A stretch of 64,000 bases of DNA from Nitrososphaerales archaeon (GTDB taxonomy: Archaea; Thermoproteota; Nitrososphaeria; Nitrososphaerales; CADDZS01): the NCBI GenBank assembly GCA_030041295.1, contig JASHOD010000069.1, positions 1-64,000 on the forward strand, read 5' to 3'. Shown in pieces: positions 44,956 through 53,744 of this stretch (positions are counted from its first letter, which is position 1; every line of letters begins with the position of its first letter). The position numbers and the translations under genes are program-made. The notes under the pieces are model-generated. The model made no database searches, was not told the origin of the DNA, and was given only the letters and a program-made list of their open reading frames with translations.

Positions 44956-45411
44956 TCAAGCAGCTTTTAATTGCTCTAACTGTTGCAGCGCGTTCTCGAC
45001 GTGTTTTGTAACGTTGAGTTGTGAGTTGAATACGTAACGAATGACGCCGCGCTTGTCTATAACGAAGGTAATCCTCGGAGGAACCAAAAGCCCGGTAGCT
45101 CCGTATAGTTTTCTTATTTCATTTTTCGGATCGCTTATCAGAGGAAACGGGAGATTCTCTTTCTGTTTGAACTGTCGATGTGATTCGGTGCTCTGCGCGC
45201 TAACACCAAGTACAGTCGCATCCATCGAGAGAATCTTTTCCCAGTTGTCTCTGAAACCGCAAGCTTCCGTGGTGCAACCTGGAGTCATGTCCTTTGGGTA
45301 GAAGTAAAGGACAATGTTCTTCGTTCCGATCATGTCACCAATCGAAATCTTCGTGTCGTTGTCGAGGGTTCCTTCGAAAAGGGGTGCCTTGTCTCCAACT
45401 TTTAGCGTCAA
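44956..45411 (-). CDS. bcp: PrxQ/Bcp-type peroxiredoxin
   Basis: A 151-residue thiol peroxidase. The peroxidatic Cys is in YFYPKDMTPGCTTEACGFRDNW (Cys 46) with the resolving Cys five residues later (Cys 51), the arrangement of PrxQ/Bcp. It reduces peroxides using thioredoxin; a thioredoxin gene is at 13276. It is 21 bp downstream of the hypothetical gene at 45433 on the same strand... read leftward, that gene is its downstream neighbour. Confidence 0.93.
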   Translation of the reverse strand: MTLKVGDKAPLFEGTLDNDTKISIGDMIGTKNIVLYFYPKDMTPGCTTEACGFRDNWEKILSMDATVLGVSAQSTESHRQFKQKENLPFPLISDPKNEIRKLYGATGLLVPPRITFVIDKRGVIRYVFNSQLNVTKHVENALQQLEQLKAA

Positions 45412-45432
45412 ACCGGGATCACTTCGACCGTT

Positions 45433-45873
45433 CTAATCCCTTCCGCTCCCTTTCAAAGTTTTCTTCTTCGATTTTTGTCTTCGCTCGGAAATCATTTTTT
45501 GGACTTCGGGAATCGCCCAAGCGAATCCGATGTGAACGCAGTTCTTTGCTCCGTCAACATTGCAATAGAGGTCTGATCCATCCTTGAAATGCAGCTCGGC
45601 GACCACGTCTCGTTCGTTATCTCGGATATACACTGATTCGGAATCGATGGCGTATTTTTCGAGTATCGGAGGAACCGAGTCCTGAACATGTACTTTCTCT
45701 AGGCTTTCTTGTATTAGATCGGAGATGAACAAGCCGAGCGGGACTTGTACGGGCCTCCTCTCGTGTTTTTCCTTGAGCAGCTCCTCCACTTCAAGAACGA
45801 TATTCTCGGGTAGCTCGACGCTATGCCACTTCAATTCACCCTTCTTCGTTTGTTCCTTGTTTTCGCTGGACAA
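45433..45873 (-). CDS. Hypothetical soluble protein
   Basis: A 146-residue protein. It starts basic and helical (WHSVELPENIVLEVEELLKEKHERRPVQVPLGLFISDLIQESLEKV), with the spacing of a ribbon-helix-helix DNA-binding region, then a strand-rich part (VYIRDNERDVVAELHFKDGSDLYCNVD) with two Cys. The tail is Lys-rich. No family named. It lies directly upstream of bcp in the leftward direction (gap 21 bp), so the two are probably co-transcribed. Confidence 0.6.
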   Translation of the reverse strand: MSSENKEQTKKGELKWHSVELPENIVLEVEELLKEKHERRPVQVPLGLFISDLIQESLEKVHVQDSVPPILEKYAIDSESVYIRDNERDVVAELHFKDGSDLYCNVDGAKNCVHIGFAWAIPEVQKMISERRQKSKKKTLKGSGRD

Positions 45874-45928
45874 AGGATTCTTGCTCGACAGTGGTATACT
45901 CAGGATAATTTGGACGCTAATAAGAAAG

Positions 45929-46639
45929 TTAGTCGGCCTTGGGCGAATTTGTCGAAAGTTCTAGGTAGGGAATCAATCCTCGCAATACTTTGCCTTGCGC
46001 CTTCCTCAGATGGGTTTCAAAAGTGGTTCTAGGGATATTCAACTTCTTAGAGATGTCCGAGGTCGTGATGCGCCGAGGGGAGTTATAGTATCCCAGGCTC
46101 AGCGCGCTCAATAAAGATCGTAGTTGTTTTTCAGTTAACTCTCCGAACAGACTTTGCGTCGATATAGTCAGAGTGTCCCCCACGGTAAGATCAGGTAACG
46201 TTCTCCTAGACACTACGTTGATGTCTGCGCTCTTCGAGAGGTCTTGAAAGAGCTTTAGGATATCGGATTGGTCAAACGCGAGAATTCTGTACCATTCGTA
46301 GCCCTCCTTGTACATCGTTGGTTGAACTTCCATGCAATTGTGCTTCTCGATGTAGGTATTGACGTTTGGCTCCATCGAGGAGTAATCGTGCCTTTGGATA
46401 ACTATCTCGGTATCTTGCTCAATTGAAATTGAACGAACAAATTTAGACCCAAGAGATTTCTCCAAGTTCGACATTTCTCTTTTCAGGGCCTGAGCTAGTA
46501 CAGAATTCAACTTGGAAAATTCCAAGACGTCACTCTTCATGCTGCACCAATGTTGCACGATGATCTGGGGCAACCTCTTAGTGAATGTTGTATAGGGACA
46601 ATTATGTTCTAATCGAATCGTTGCTTCATAAATGGTCAA
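45929..46639 (-). CDS. HTH_10 (bacterio-opsin-activator-type) transcriptional regulator
   Basis: A 236-residue regulator. The C-terminal 60 residues hold the HTH_10 domain: LTEKQLRSLLSALSLGYYNSPRRITTSDISKKLNIPRTTFETHLRKAQGKVL. The N-terminal 165 residues form an unrecognised sensor region with two His/Cys-containing segments (IRLEHNCPYTTF, IEKHNCMEVQPTMYKEGYEW), which may bind a metal or haem. It is upstream of the 45433 and bcp genes on the same strand, so it may control that peroxide-response unit; this is inference. Confidence 0.85.
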   Translation of the reverse strand: MTIYEATIRLEHNCPYTTFTKRLPQIIVQHWCSMKSDVLEFSKLNSVLAQALKREMSNLEKSLGSKFVRSISIEQDTEIVIQRHDYSSMEPNVNTYIEKHNCMEVQPTMYKEGYEWYRILAFDQSDILKLFQDLSKSADINVVSRRTLPDLTVGDTLTISTQSLFGELTEKQLRSLLSALSLGYYNSPRRITTSDISKKLNIPRTTFETHLRKAQGKVLRGLIPYLELSTNSPKAD

Positions 46640-46746
46640 GATAGCATCGTTCCTTCAAATTCTTTTGTTATATTTCTTTGAGGAAGACTCGACCTAAAAT
46701 GGCTAGCAGTCATATGGCCCCAAACCCAAACCAATATCAGATCACC

Positions 46747-46941
46747 TTACATTTTTAGGGGTGTTTTAGTCAAACGTTTAGCCTCTTTGCTCCATTTGTC
46801 TAATTTCCAAACAAGAAGTCCAAGAGGAATTGCGATCAGAATAGAATCGATGATAAAAATAATAACATCACCCACAGCGTTTAATGCGCACAGACCACTT
46901 CCAGAGCAAGGCCTGGGATTCACCGTCCCATGATTCGTCAA
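46747..46941 (-). CDS. Small putative membrane protein
   Basis: A 64-residue frame with one hydrophobic stretch (VGDVIIFIIDSILIAIPLGLLVWKL) followed by a basic tail (DKWSKEAKRLTKTPLKM). It overlaps the first 12 bp of the divergent methyltransferase frame, whose true start is probably further in. No family recognised. Confidence 0.4.
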   Translation of the reverse strand: MTNHGTVNPRPCSGSGLCALNAVGDVIIFIIDSILIAIPLGLLVWKLDKWSKEAKRLTKTPLKM

Positions 46942-47676
46942 TGTCTAGCACAAGTTCCAAAGGAAGGAAAGCATCGAGCCAAGGCGAGAATTGAAAGGGG
47001 AACTCCCGATGATATTTTTGTTTCAAAACTTGCAGGCGTGAAACTGGATCAAGCGAAACAAAACACCGAAGAAGTCAAGAACAATGTTACATTCAATCAA
47101 TCAATTGAACGATCCTTGCTTTCTGGCGGCCGAACAAACTACATACAGATTTGTGCGCCCTTTGAGCTATATGCACTTACAAGACTCATTAAACCAAAAC
47201 ATGTTGTTGAAGTTGGAGTATCCGCAGGAGTATCAACTGCATATTTGCTGCATGGATTGCAGAAAAATGGTCAAGGCGGAGTTCTCCATTCCATAGACCT
47301 TCCTGAGATTCAATCGAGGGATCTATCAGCAAAACAGATGCTGAGAGCTTCATGGGCGCTTCCCCCGGGAAAGAAATCAGGTTGGGCAGTTCCTAAGTAC
47401 CTGAAGAAATTTTGGGACTTGCGACTAGGAAGAAGCAGTGAGGTCCTTCCAATTCTCGTGAAGGAAATTCACGCAATCCATCTTTTCGTCTACGACACTC
47501 CTTACGAGATTGACGAAGCAATCGTTGATTTTGCGCTCGTAGATAAAAAGCTAAGAAAGGGGAGTGTCGCACTCGCGGATAACTGTTTGACTCCGATATC
47601 TTGGTGGGCACGAAAGAGAAATGCAATCATTTACCAGCGAAAAAGCTCTGGATTTAGAGGGTTCAGAATTGCTTAG
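46930..47676 (+). CDS. Class I SAM-dependent methyltransferase (Methyltransf_24-like)
   Basis: A protein of up to 248 residues; the start at 46930 is uncertain because it overlaps a divergent frame. The core reads VVEVGVSAGVSTAYLLHGL (AdoMet loop), GVLHSIDLP (acidic ribose contact) and IHLFVYDTPYEIDEAIVDFAL, DNCL, typical of catechol-O-methyltransferase-like/Methyltransf_24 enzymes. The substrate is unknown. A flavin oxidoreductase gene follows after 69 bp. Confidence 0.75.
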   Translation: MIRQCLAQVPKEGKHRAKARIERGTPDDIFVSKLAGVKLDQAKQNTEEVKNNVTFNQSIERSLLSGGRTNYIQICAPFELYALTRLIKPKHVVEVGVSAGVSTAYLLHGLQKNGQGGVLHSIDLPEIQSRDLSAKQMLRASWALPPGKKSGWAVPKYLKKFWDLRLGRSSEVLPILVKEIHAIHLFVYDTPYEIDEAIVDFALVDKKLRKGSVALADNCLTPISWWARKRNAIIYQRKSSGFRGFRIA

Positions 47677-47745
47677 AGAATTGCTGGACTTTCCCAAGGC
47701 CTAGCACGTAACTCTAAAAATTAGAAAAAGGAGCGAGAGATTACA

Positions 47746-48588
47746 ATGAGATTTGGCTTTATAATTCCCGGCGGGAGCTCTCAACAGATTCTGAAACTTG
47801 CCATCGAAGCTGAGAAGGCTGGGTGGGACGGTGTCTTCTATTATGAAGACATTTACACCGACAAAAGGACGGAAATGAGCGCGGCTTGGCCGATTATGGG
47901 TGCGATAGCTGTCAGTACAAAGAGGATACGACTTGGTTCTCTCCTGACTGCGATTGGAAGGCGACGCCCCTGGGAAGTAGCGAGAGAATCCGTCACTGTT
48001 GATCGATTGTCCAACGGCAGGTTGATACTTCCAACAGGGCTGGGCTGGGAAGGCGACGGAGCCTATACCAAAGCTGGAATGGAATCGAATAGAAGGATTC
48101 GCGCCGAGCTTTTGGATGAAGGGCTCGAAATAATAGATGGATTATGGAGCGGAAGGCCCTTCCGATACGACGGAAAACACAATCATTTGAAAACGATGAC
48201 GTTCGTACCAAGACCAGTTCAGAAGCCGAGAATCCCGATATGGGTTGTAGGAGCCTGGGGCAGACCAAAATCAATGGCACGCGTACTCAAATATGATGGT
48301 TTGATAGCGGTGATCAAAAAGCCCGATGGATCTCATGAAGAAGTTACTCCGGAAAAAGTTCGAGAAATGAAAGAATTTGTTTCAAGGAACAGGAAGATTC
48401 TGGGGAATCGACGAAGGGAATTTGACATCATAATAGACGGTATTACTCCCACTGGTCAGAGGAAGGCAGGAGAGATTGTAGCGCCCTTTGCTGAAGCCGG
48501 AGCTACTTGGTGGACAGAAGTAATGTGGGGTACAAAAAGTTACAAGAAAGTGTTAGAACGCATTTCGGCCGGTCCCCCAAAATTCTGA
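47746..48588 (+). CDS. Luciferase-like (LLM) flavin/F420-dependent oxidoreductase
   Basis: A 280-residue TIM-barrel enzyme. It opens MRFGFIIPGGSSQQILKLAIEAEKAGWDGVFYYEDI, then TKRIRLGSLLTAIGRRRPWEVARESVTVDRLSNGRLILPTGLGWE, the standard LLM layout; PRPVQKPRIPIWVVGAWGRPKSMARVLKYDG is the cofactor-side motif. It uses reduced FMN or F420. The substrate is unknown. An AGGAG-like sequence precedes the ATG. Confidence 0.88.
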   Translation: MRFGFIIPGGSSQQILKLAIEAEKAGWDGVFYYEDIYTDKRTEMSAAWPIMGAIAVSTKRIRLGSLLTAIGRRRPWEVARESVTVDRLSNGRLILPTGLGWEGDGAYTKAGMESNRRIRAELLDEGLEIIDGLWSGRPFRYDGKHNHLKTMTFVPRPVQKPRIPIWVVGAWGRPKSMARVLKYDGLIAVIKKPDGSHEEVTPEKVREMKEFVSRNRKILGNRRREFDIIIDGITPTGQRKAGEIVAPFAEAGATWWTEVMWGTKSYKKVLERISAGPPKF

Positions 48589-48635
48589 TGAAGTATCATA
48601 CTCGGCAGAACATGTCACAAGATATGGCTTACGCT

Positions 48636-49058
48636 CTAATAGTGTTGGAAGAGTTCCACAAGATTTACTGAAGGATCGTTGAGCAGTATCTGTTTCCCTC
48701 CGAATCCCACGACGACGTCATTTCGAAAGGTACACCCAGCATCCTTGAGTTTGTTGATCAAAGAATCGAGATCTTCAACATCGATAGAAATTCGGTCCCA
48801 GCGCCCAGGGGTCTGCGCGGGGCCGTCCTTCATGTACTGACCGCCTCCACTCCTTCCGCTCGGTCGAACCAAAATCAAACGCATGTCATCTAAGGCGAGC
48901 ATTGCAAAATCAGAGTTGGGATGCATGACTTCCTTGAACCCAAGCAACTTCGATTAGAATTTTACAGATTCGTCCACGTCGTTTACAATATAGCGCGTTC
49001 CGTGACGTTTTGGCACTTCAAAAATCACTTTTCCTGTTACAGTTTCTGTTCGATACAT
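48636..49058 (-). pseudogene. VOC (glyoxalase-like) protein interrupted by an in-frame TAA
   Basis: From the ATG at 49058 the frame reads YRTETVTGKVIFEVPKR and YIVNDVDESVKF, a TAA at 48954-48956, then SKLLGFKEVMHPNSDFAM, RISIDVEDLDSLINKLKDAGC and LLNDPSVNLVELF to the normal stop at 48636. Relatives have Tyr at the interrupted place (V-K-F-Y-S/T-K-L-L-G-F), so a single TAY-to-TAA change explains it. The rest of the frame is intact. Restart at the TTG (48947) would give only a partial fold. Confidence 0.8.
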
Positions 49059-49209
49059 GTTATCTGAATTCCTACATTACCCATGTTTTTTAGAAAGAAA
49101 TACCGACGATTTCGAAAGCGATTTCGAACATAATTGCCAGATATCTCCGATGGCAAGTAGCCATATGACAATTCAAAGGTCAAAAACCCTAGCAGATAAA
49201 CTCACAACC

Positions 49210-49695
49210 ATGGAAGTCTACATTTTCAGACACGGACTAGCAAGTTTTGGAAAGGGGGAGGGAGATCCAGGTCTCAACGAAGACGGCGTTCGTGACGTCA
49301 ACAAGGTTGTAAAGCTATGCAACTCTTCGTTTGGATTTGCGCCTAACGTGATCGTGTCGAGCCCCCTAGTCAGAGCAAAAGAAACCGCTAAACTAGCAAG
49401 GAAGTTGCTCAGCGCAGGCAACAACAACGACAAAATTGTCGTGGATGAATGCCTGTACGGAGACAGAAAGCCGAACCAAGTATACGCGCTTCTTTCAAAG
49501 TACAGAAAAAATGACAAAATCGTTCTTGTCTCCCACATGCCTTTGATATTTGAACTGCTTCACGATTTGATCGGAGCGAAAGCCGAGGTGGAGTTATTGA
49601 ACGGTTCTATTGCCTGTATAGAGTGCGACGGGAAAGCATCAAAGGGCAAAGGCAAGCTCAGATGGCTCGTACCTCCTCCATCTTCTACTGGATAG
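49210..49695 (+). CDS. SixA-like histidine phosphatase
   Basis: A 161-residue phosphohistidine phosphatase of the RHG superfamily. The catalytic motif is VYIFRHGLASF at the start, followed by LNEDGVRDVNKV, VIVSSPLVRAKETAKLA and the second His in IVLVSHMPLIFELL. Bacterial SixA dephosphorylates His-containing phosphotransfer proteins; archaeal substrates are unknown. The ATG at 49210 places the RHG motif at residues 7-9; frames from 49057 add unrelated residues. A histidine kinase gene is the next gene, convergent. Confidence 0.85.
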   Translation: MEVYIFRHGLASFGKGEGDPGLNEDGVRDVNKVVKLCNSSFGFAPNVIVSSPLVRAKETAKLARKLLSAGNNNDKIVVDECLYGDRKPNQVYALLSKYRKNDKIVLVSHMPLIFELLHDLIGAKAEVELLNGSIACIECDGKASKGKGKLRWLVPPPSSTG

Positions 49696-49865
49696 ACGTC
49701 GGTCAAGAGCTAACCAACGGCGCGAGCGTACTTAATAAACTACTTCCGGACCTTGGCCTTGGGCGTCATCATTTGCAACAACAAAACCGCCTCTTTCTCT
49801 AGCTTTCCTAGGGAACAAAAAAGTACTTTTGAGCCAAACCGTTCTTGCGACTGAGAAATGGGACT

Positions 49866-51641
49866 CTAGGCCTTCGGAAGACACAATTCGATGGTAGTGC
49901 CTTTTGTATGGTCCCCGGCTACCCGGTTTATGACACGTATCGATCCTTTGTACCTCTCTACAACGAGCGCATGGACTATTGACATGCCGAGACCGCTTCC
50001 CTTCGCGCTGTCCAGGTACCTGCTGAATAATTTGGATTTCAATTCATCATGAATTCCCTTCCCATGATCCGTTATTGAGATCACCCAGCAATTCTCGATG
50101 GGAGTGGACAATGAAGTAGAGTCAAAAGCTGCCAAGTTCCCCCCGGCCGCCAACTTGAAGCTCAAAGAAGACCCATCCTTTACCTTCAATTCAATCTCGA
50201 CCCCTTGCCCCTCAGTATAAGTCACGCAATTAGAGAGAAGATTGGTAAATACTTCTGCCAAAAGATCGTCGGCCTTCACCGAAATAGACGAAACCGACGA
50301 CATTGAATTAGGATATTCTTCTTTCAACTCGATAGCTTTGTCTTGAAAACTCTGCTTGATCAACAAAATTGAAGAAGAAATCGTACGCCTCAGGTCGACC
50401 GCGTATAATGATGGGTTCTGCTCCGAAAGTACCTTTCCGAGGCGCTTCGCTCGGTCCAAGAGACTAGTCGAACCATCAATCGCCTTCAGCATGCTTTCGA
50501 CTATGGATTGAACCGGGATATTGTCCTTCAGCTCCTCGCCCAGGAGTTCGGCGCTGAGCCTCGCGACCTGGTTGTAGTTTCGAATGTCGTGAGCAAGGAT
50601 ATCTTGGAGGAGTTCAGCTTGCTTCCGGCTCTTTGCCTCTTTGTCCCTTGTTTCGCTTTGAACCCACATTGTTTCGTATATCGACACGAGACTGGAGACC
50701 GTCGCCTTCTGTGAAGCATAGATGCCTGAGATCATGGCTTTCTCGGGAATCGAGCTCTCGACATCTGCGTATTGAACCAACATCGATCTAGAACGATCAG
50801 AAATCATCAATCCAATTTTTATCGGTTCTATCGGCCTGATCTCGAACATCGGAAATCTTCTCATTATTCGACTGTTTACATTCCAGTCGGGCGAAAAAGT
50901 AGCAAGAATTCTCACGTGCAACCCTTTCTTCAAGGCTTTATCTTTGAATATCTCAAATTCCGCTCCATCATTCAACTCGATCCTTTCAAGTAGTGGCAGA
51001 AGGATCATTACCTCGGAATTTGTCGAGCTTGCAAGATCTATCGTTAGATCCTTGATTTCACCATAATGATTCACGATTCTCGTTTCTTCAGGAACTTCGC
51101 CTTCTTCAATTCCCCTTATCTTTAGCTCCGCCGGAACTGCTATCGACCACAGTGTATCGAAAAGCTGCTTTTGTTGAGCCAAGAGCTCCTTCGAGTTACT
51201 GTAGAGCAATTTGGTAGTAGGTTTTTCAGGATGGGGTTGAGACAGGTCCGAGGAGAACTCTTTTTCACTTACGAGGAGATTTGATCTAATCCCTTCTAAG
51301 TGTCTCACCTTAACATGAAGTTCGTCAAGGAGAAACTTGCAAGCTTGAACGTTAGATTCTTTGATGTCTGAAATATACCTTGCATCCAGCCGATTATTAC
51401 TCGCAGCAAGCGTGACTGCCTCCCTGTACGGTTTGAATTCATAAATTAAGTTTAGAGCATCCTTGCTACCAATCCCGAGCAGTTCCGTCTCAGCTCTCGC
51501 GATTTGCCCCAAAACGACGCGAACCGCGGCTTCTCTATCTCTGATGAACTCGGTTACTTCATTCTTGTCTTCCAAATCACTTCTAGAGGGACTAGGTAGA
51601 TCGCCGTAGCTAGAAGTCTTAGTACTTCCTAATGCTGTCAA
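49866..51641 (-). CDS. Sensor histidine kinase with a TrmB/PLD-like sensor region
   Basis: A 591-residue cytosolic kinase without clear membrane helices. The phospho-acceptor box is DILAHDIRNYNQVARLSAEL (His 351). The ATP-binding domain has an N box (EVFTNLLSNCVTY), a G1 box (ITDHGKGIHDEL) and a G2 box (GSGLGMSIVHALV). The first 330 residues are a sensor part: helical up to about 130, then an alpha/beta region (GEIKDLTIDLASSTNSEVMILLPLLERIEL ... HVRILATFSPDWN) resembling the TrmB C-terminal/PLD-like module common in thaumarchaeal kinases. No response regulator gene is adjacent. Confidence 0.88.
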   Translation of the reverse strand: MTALGSTKTSSYGDLPSPSRSDLEDKNEVTEFIRDREAAVRVVLGQIARAETELLGIGSKDALNLIYEFKPYREAVTLAASNNRLDARYISDIKESNVQACKFLLDELHVKVRHLEGIRSNLLVSEKEFSSDLSQPHPEKPTTKLLYSNSKELLAQQKQLFDTLWSIAVPAELKIRGIEEGEVPEETRIVNHYGEIKDLTIDLASSTNSEVMILLPLLERIELNDGAEFEIFKDKALKKGLHVRILATFSPDWNVNSRIMRRFPMFEIRPIEPIKIGLMISDRSRSMLVQYADVESSIPEKAMISGIYASQKATVSSLVSIYETMWVQSETRDKEAKSRKQAELLQDILAHDIRNYNQVARLSAELLGEELKDNIPVQSIVESMLKAIDGSTSLLDRAKRLGKVLSEQNPSLYAVDLRRTISSSILLIKQSFQDKAIELKEEYPNSMSSVSSISVKADDLLAEVFTNLLSNCVTYTEGQGVEIELKVKDGSSLSFKLAAGGNLAAFDSTSLSTPIENCWVISITDHGKGIHDELKSKLFSRYLDSAKGSGLGMSIVHALVVERYKGSIRVINRVAGDHTKGTTIELCLPKA

Positions 51642-51876
51642 GGAAAATTATCAACTTACTTTTTTAGGTCTACGGCAGGCCATGGCTTTTTTCCTACTTA
51701 AATTAGAATGGAAAATTGTTCTACCGATAGCCTTAGCACGAGTATCGGAATTTCTAGTAAGATGGGCATTACTCGCGTTCGTTTCTTGTTTTATGATATA
51801 GCTTTTCGGATCCGTATCACGAATTTACTATCAATAAATAGCAAATGACAATTACTTGAAAAGAGAAATAATAATC

Positions 51877-52002
51877 TTGAGAGACAAGACCTACGAGTGC
51901 AAGAACTGCGGGTTCAAATCGAGTACTTTTCTTGAATACATGACGCATAAACAGGGCTGCACGACGGGTTCGAATAACAGGATCTCAGTAGTACCCCGCT
52001 GA
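51877..52002 (+). CDS. Small single zinc-finger protein (about 41 aa)
   Basis: A short frame with a treble-clef/C2H2-like finger: YECKNCGFKSSTFLEYMTHKQGC, so Cys-x2-Cys, then His and Cys as ligands. The start is TTG at 51877, or TTG at 51856 for a protein seven residues longer. Such one-finger proteins are common in archaea but often unannotated. It is divergent from the histidine kinase, about 235 bp away. Confidence 0.5.
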   Translation: MRDKTYECKNCGFKSSTFLEYMTHKQGCTTGSNNRISVVPR

Positions 52003-52052
52003 AGAGATACGCCGACTAGAAAAAATCGTAGACGAAAACGAATTTTCTAGTC

Positions 52053-52379
52053 CTAGCTCGTACTCGTGGCACTCTTCGTACTTGGCCTTCTGGTGCTGGC
52101 GATTACGACAGCAATTATTATGCCAACTAGAATCAGCGCCACTCCGTAAGACAGAGCCAGAATAAAAAAAGGGGCTATGAATGCGAGAATGATTCCCGAA
52201 ACCACGTACCTGTTCTGCTCAAACTTGTCTGAGAACGTCAGAGCTTGCGCGGCCGTCCACGCACCAAATAGCAACAAGATCAAGAAAAATGTGTCACCCA
52301 AAGTCAGTGCACTTATGAGGTAAAGCACAAACGGAGCTAGTATAACCACAACACAACCAGCAACATAGGAGATTCTCAA
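52053..52379 (-). CDS. Small membrane protein, hypothetical
   Basis: A 108-residue protein with three to four membrane helices (VAGCVVVILAPFVLYLISAL, FFLILLLFGAWTAAQAL, YVVSGIILAFIAPFFILALSYGVALILVGIIIAVVI) and a short Ser/Thr-rich tail. No family recognised. Confidence 0.6.
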   Translation of the reverse strand: MRISYVAGCVVVILAPFVLYLISALTLGDTFFLILLLFGAWTAAQALTFSDKFEQNRYVVSGIILAFIAPFFILALSYGVALILVGIIIAVVIASTRRPSTKSATSTS

Positions 52380-52471
52380 AAGAGTCCCTTACTCGTAATC
52401 TTATGTTGCCCGAGACTAGTATTTAACGGAAACAGAGCTTGTTGCTCCAAGGCCCGCCTTAACACGTGAGC

Positions 52472-52828
52472 TCAGCGAATCATTTTGTGGAACATTCTCA
52501 TATGCTCCTCGTATTCAATTTCAAAACCTTCCTCAAGAGTACGGCCTTTTTCAAAACTGAGGCCGGCGGAATCTAGCTCATCGAATTTGTCTATAATCTT
52601 GGAACAACCCTTGCATTCAGCGTCGGTAGAACTGATCTTTGCTGCTCTCTCACTTGCTTTTCTTATAGTGCGCATAGCTCGGTGTAATTGTAGATCCGCC
52701 GTATTTAGAATCGAAGAACAAGCGGTACAAACAATTTGTACAAGAATTTTTGATTTGTTCAAGAAAGCACCAAGCAATACCGAAAAGCTGCTTTTGCACT
52801 CCACTAGGTGCAAACGTATTCCTAGCAC
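52472..52828 (-). CDS. Possible small zinc-binding protein
   Basis: A 118-residue frame with two CxxC pairs (IVCTACSSIL and AECKGCSKII) on either side of a basic helix (LHRAMRTIRKASERAAKI), and a charged C-terminal helix (GFEIEYEEHMRMFHKM). The pairs could bind one zinc ion. The opposite strand is open over the same stretch; this strand has the more protein-like composition. The start is uncertain. No family recognised. Confidence 0.4.
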   Translation of the reverse strand: MLGIRLHLVECKSSFSVLLGAFLNKSKILVQIVCTACSSILNTADLQLHRAMRTIRKASERAAKISSTDAECKGCSKIIDKFDELDSAGLSFEKGRTLEEGFEIEYEEHMRMFHKMIR

Positions 52829-52876
52829 TCAAATACTATGAATGAGAAAAGGGTCTCTCGTGGTGAATGAAACAAA

Positions 52877-53196
52877 ATGTCAAAAGCCGGTAGCAGACCC
52901 ACCAGAGTAGACTTGGGTAAAGTAAATACGATAATTTCGCTCATGGGAGGGCAACGGAACATTAGCGAGATATCACTAATTCCTATGACGAATTACAAGT
53001 GCATTGAAAACCTGCATGTCTATGTCTCGAGGAATGAGCCGAACGAGTTTCACTTGAGCATTTGGGATCAGCCGCAGGAGCAGTCCAGTTCGCGTTGCTT
53101 GTTCGCGGACAGGATGAGGACACAAACATTCCTCCAGTCCTTGAGCTTTTGGCGTACTGTATACTAGATGTGGAAGGCAGAAAAAAGACCCGCTAA
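52877..53196 (+). pseudogene. Hypothetical protein with an apparent frameshift
   Basis: Frame 1 from the ATG at 52877 gives RPTRVDLGKVNTIISLMGG, then LHVYVSRNEPNEFHLSIWDQP. After about 53080 a second frame becomes more protein-like: GAVQFALLVRGQDEDTNIPPVLELLAYCILDVEGRKKTR, ending TAA at 53194-53196. Frame 1 continues to 53167 with an unlikely Ser/Arg-rich tail. One indel near 53075-53085 would join them into a protein of about 105 residues. No family recognised. Confidence 0.45.
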
Positions 53197-53251
53197 ACCC
53201 CCTCTCCCAAGAAAAAAGTCCATAAGTGTGCCTGGGCAGCGGGTCGCCCAG
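53187..53251 (+). ncRNA. Possible pseudoknot RNA element before hsp20
   Basis: Two perfect pairings interlock. GACCCGCT (53187-53194) is complementary to AGCGGGTC (53238-53245). That second sequence is exactly the loop of another hairpin, CTGGGC (53232-53237) with GCCCAG (53246-53251). The layout allows a pseudoknot or a two-state switch. It lies 75-140 bp before the hsp20 start, after the end of the frameshifted gene. A downstream pyrimidine-rich stretch (53255-53290) separates it from the hsp20 TATA-like box. It may be a terminator-like or regulatory RNA; no known family recognised. Confidence 0.35.
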
Positions 53252-53301
53252 CCCACCTTCCTGTTTTTTCACTCAGTTGCCTCCTCCTCTCATCACAAAG
53301 G

Positions 53302-53308
53302 CTTTATG
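53302..53308 (+). promoter_or_regulatory. TATA-like box before hsp20
   Basis: CTTTATG is centred about 30 nt before the ATG at 53335. The predicted RNA start near 53331 excludes the ATG at 53326 and supports leaderless translation from 53335. Confidence 0.35.
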
Positions 53309-53334
53309 AAGCTCGTTAGCGGTTAATGATTGAT

Positions 53335-53724
53335 ATGAGCCTACTTTTTCGAAAGTTCTCGAAGGACTTGGGTGAAATAGGCACGAGATCTAGAGACGTG
53401 TTTGAGCTAATATTGCCCGCCGTAGACATGTTCGAAAACGGGTCAAATCTCGTAATCAAGATGGACATGCCCGGGTTCGTGAAAGAAAATATCAAGACCC
53501 GACTGACAGAGCATTATCTCGTCGTCAGTGCCAAACGCGAGGAAGACGACGGAGAAGACGGAGTCGTCTATTGGGAGCAGCGTCCCTTACGGGTACATAA
53601 GAAAATTTCGCTTCCTGTCAAAGTCGACGTGGACGAGGATGCTGAACTCGTAGGCAAGTATGAAAATGGAGTTTTGACAATCAAACTCCCGCTGAAAGGC
53701 GTGGGCAAAGTCCGCGTCGAGTAG
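53335..53724 (+). CDS. hsp20: Hsp20/alpha-crystallin small heat-shock protein
   Basis: A protein of about 129 residues with one alpha-crystallin domain: ILPAVDMFENGSNLVIKMDMPGFVKENIKTRLTEHYLVVSAKRE, then HKKISLPVKVD and the closing YENGVLTIKLPLKGVGKV (the G-V-L motif). ATP-independent holdase binding unfolded proteins. The C-terminal I-x-I/V anchor appears as KVRVE at the very end. Preceded by a TATA-like box and a possible structured RNA. Confidence 0.92.
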   Translation: MSLLFRKFSKDLGEIGTRSRDVFELILPAVDMFENGSNLVIKMDMPGFVKENIKTRLTEHYLVVSAKREEDDGEDGVVYWEQRPLRVHKKISLPVKVDVDEDAELVGKYENGVLTIKLPLKGVGKVRVE

Positions 53725-53744
53725 AGTGAAGGGTAAACTCTCGC

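Noticed and set aside
51905-51920. T-loop-like GGGTTCAAATC as a possible tRNA
   Set aside because: No acceptor, D or anticodon stems can be built around it; it lies within the small zinc-finger frame.
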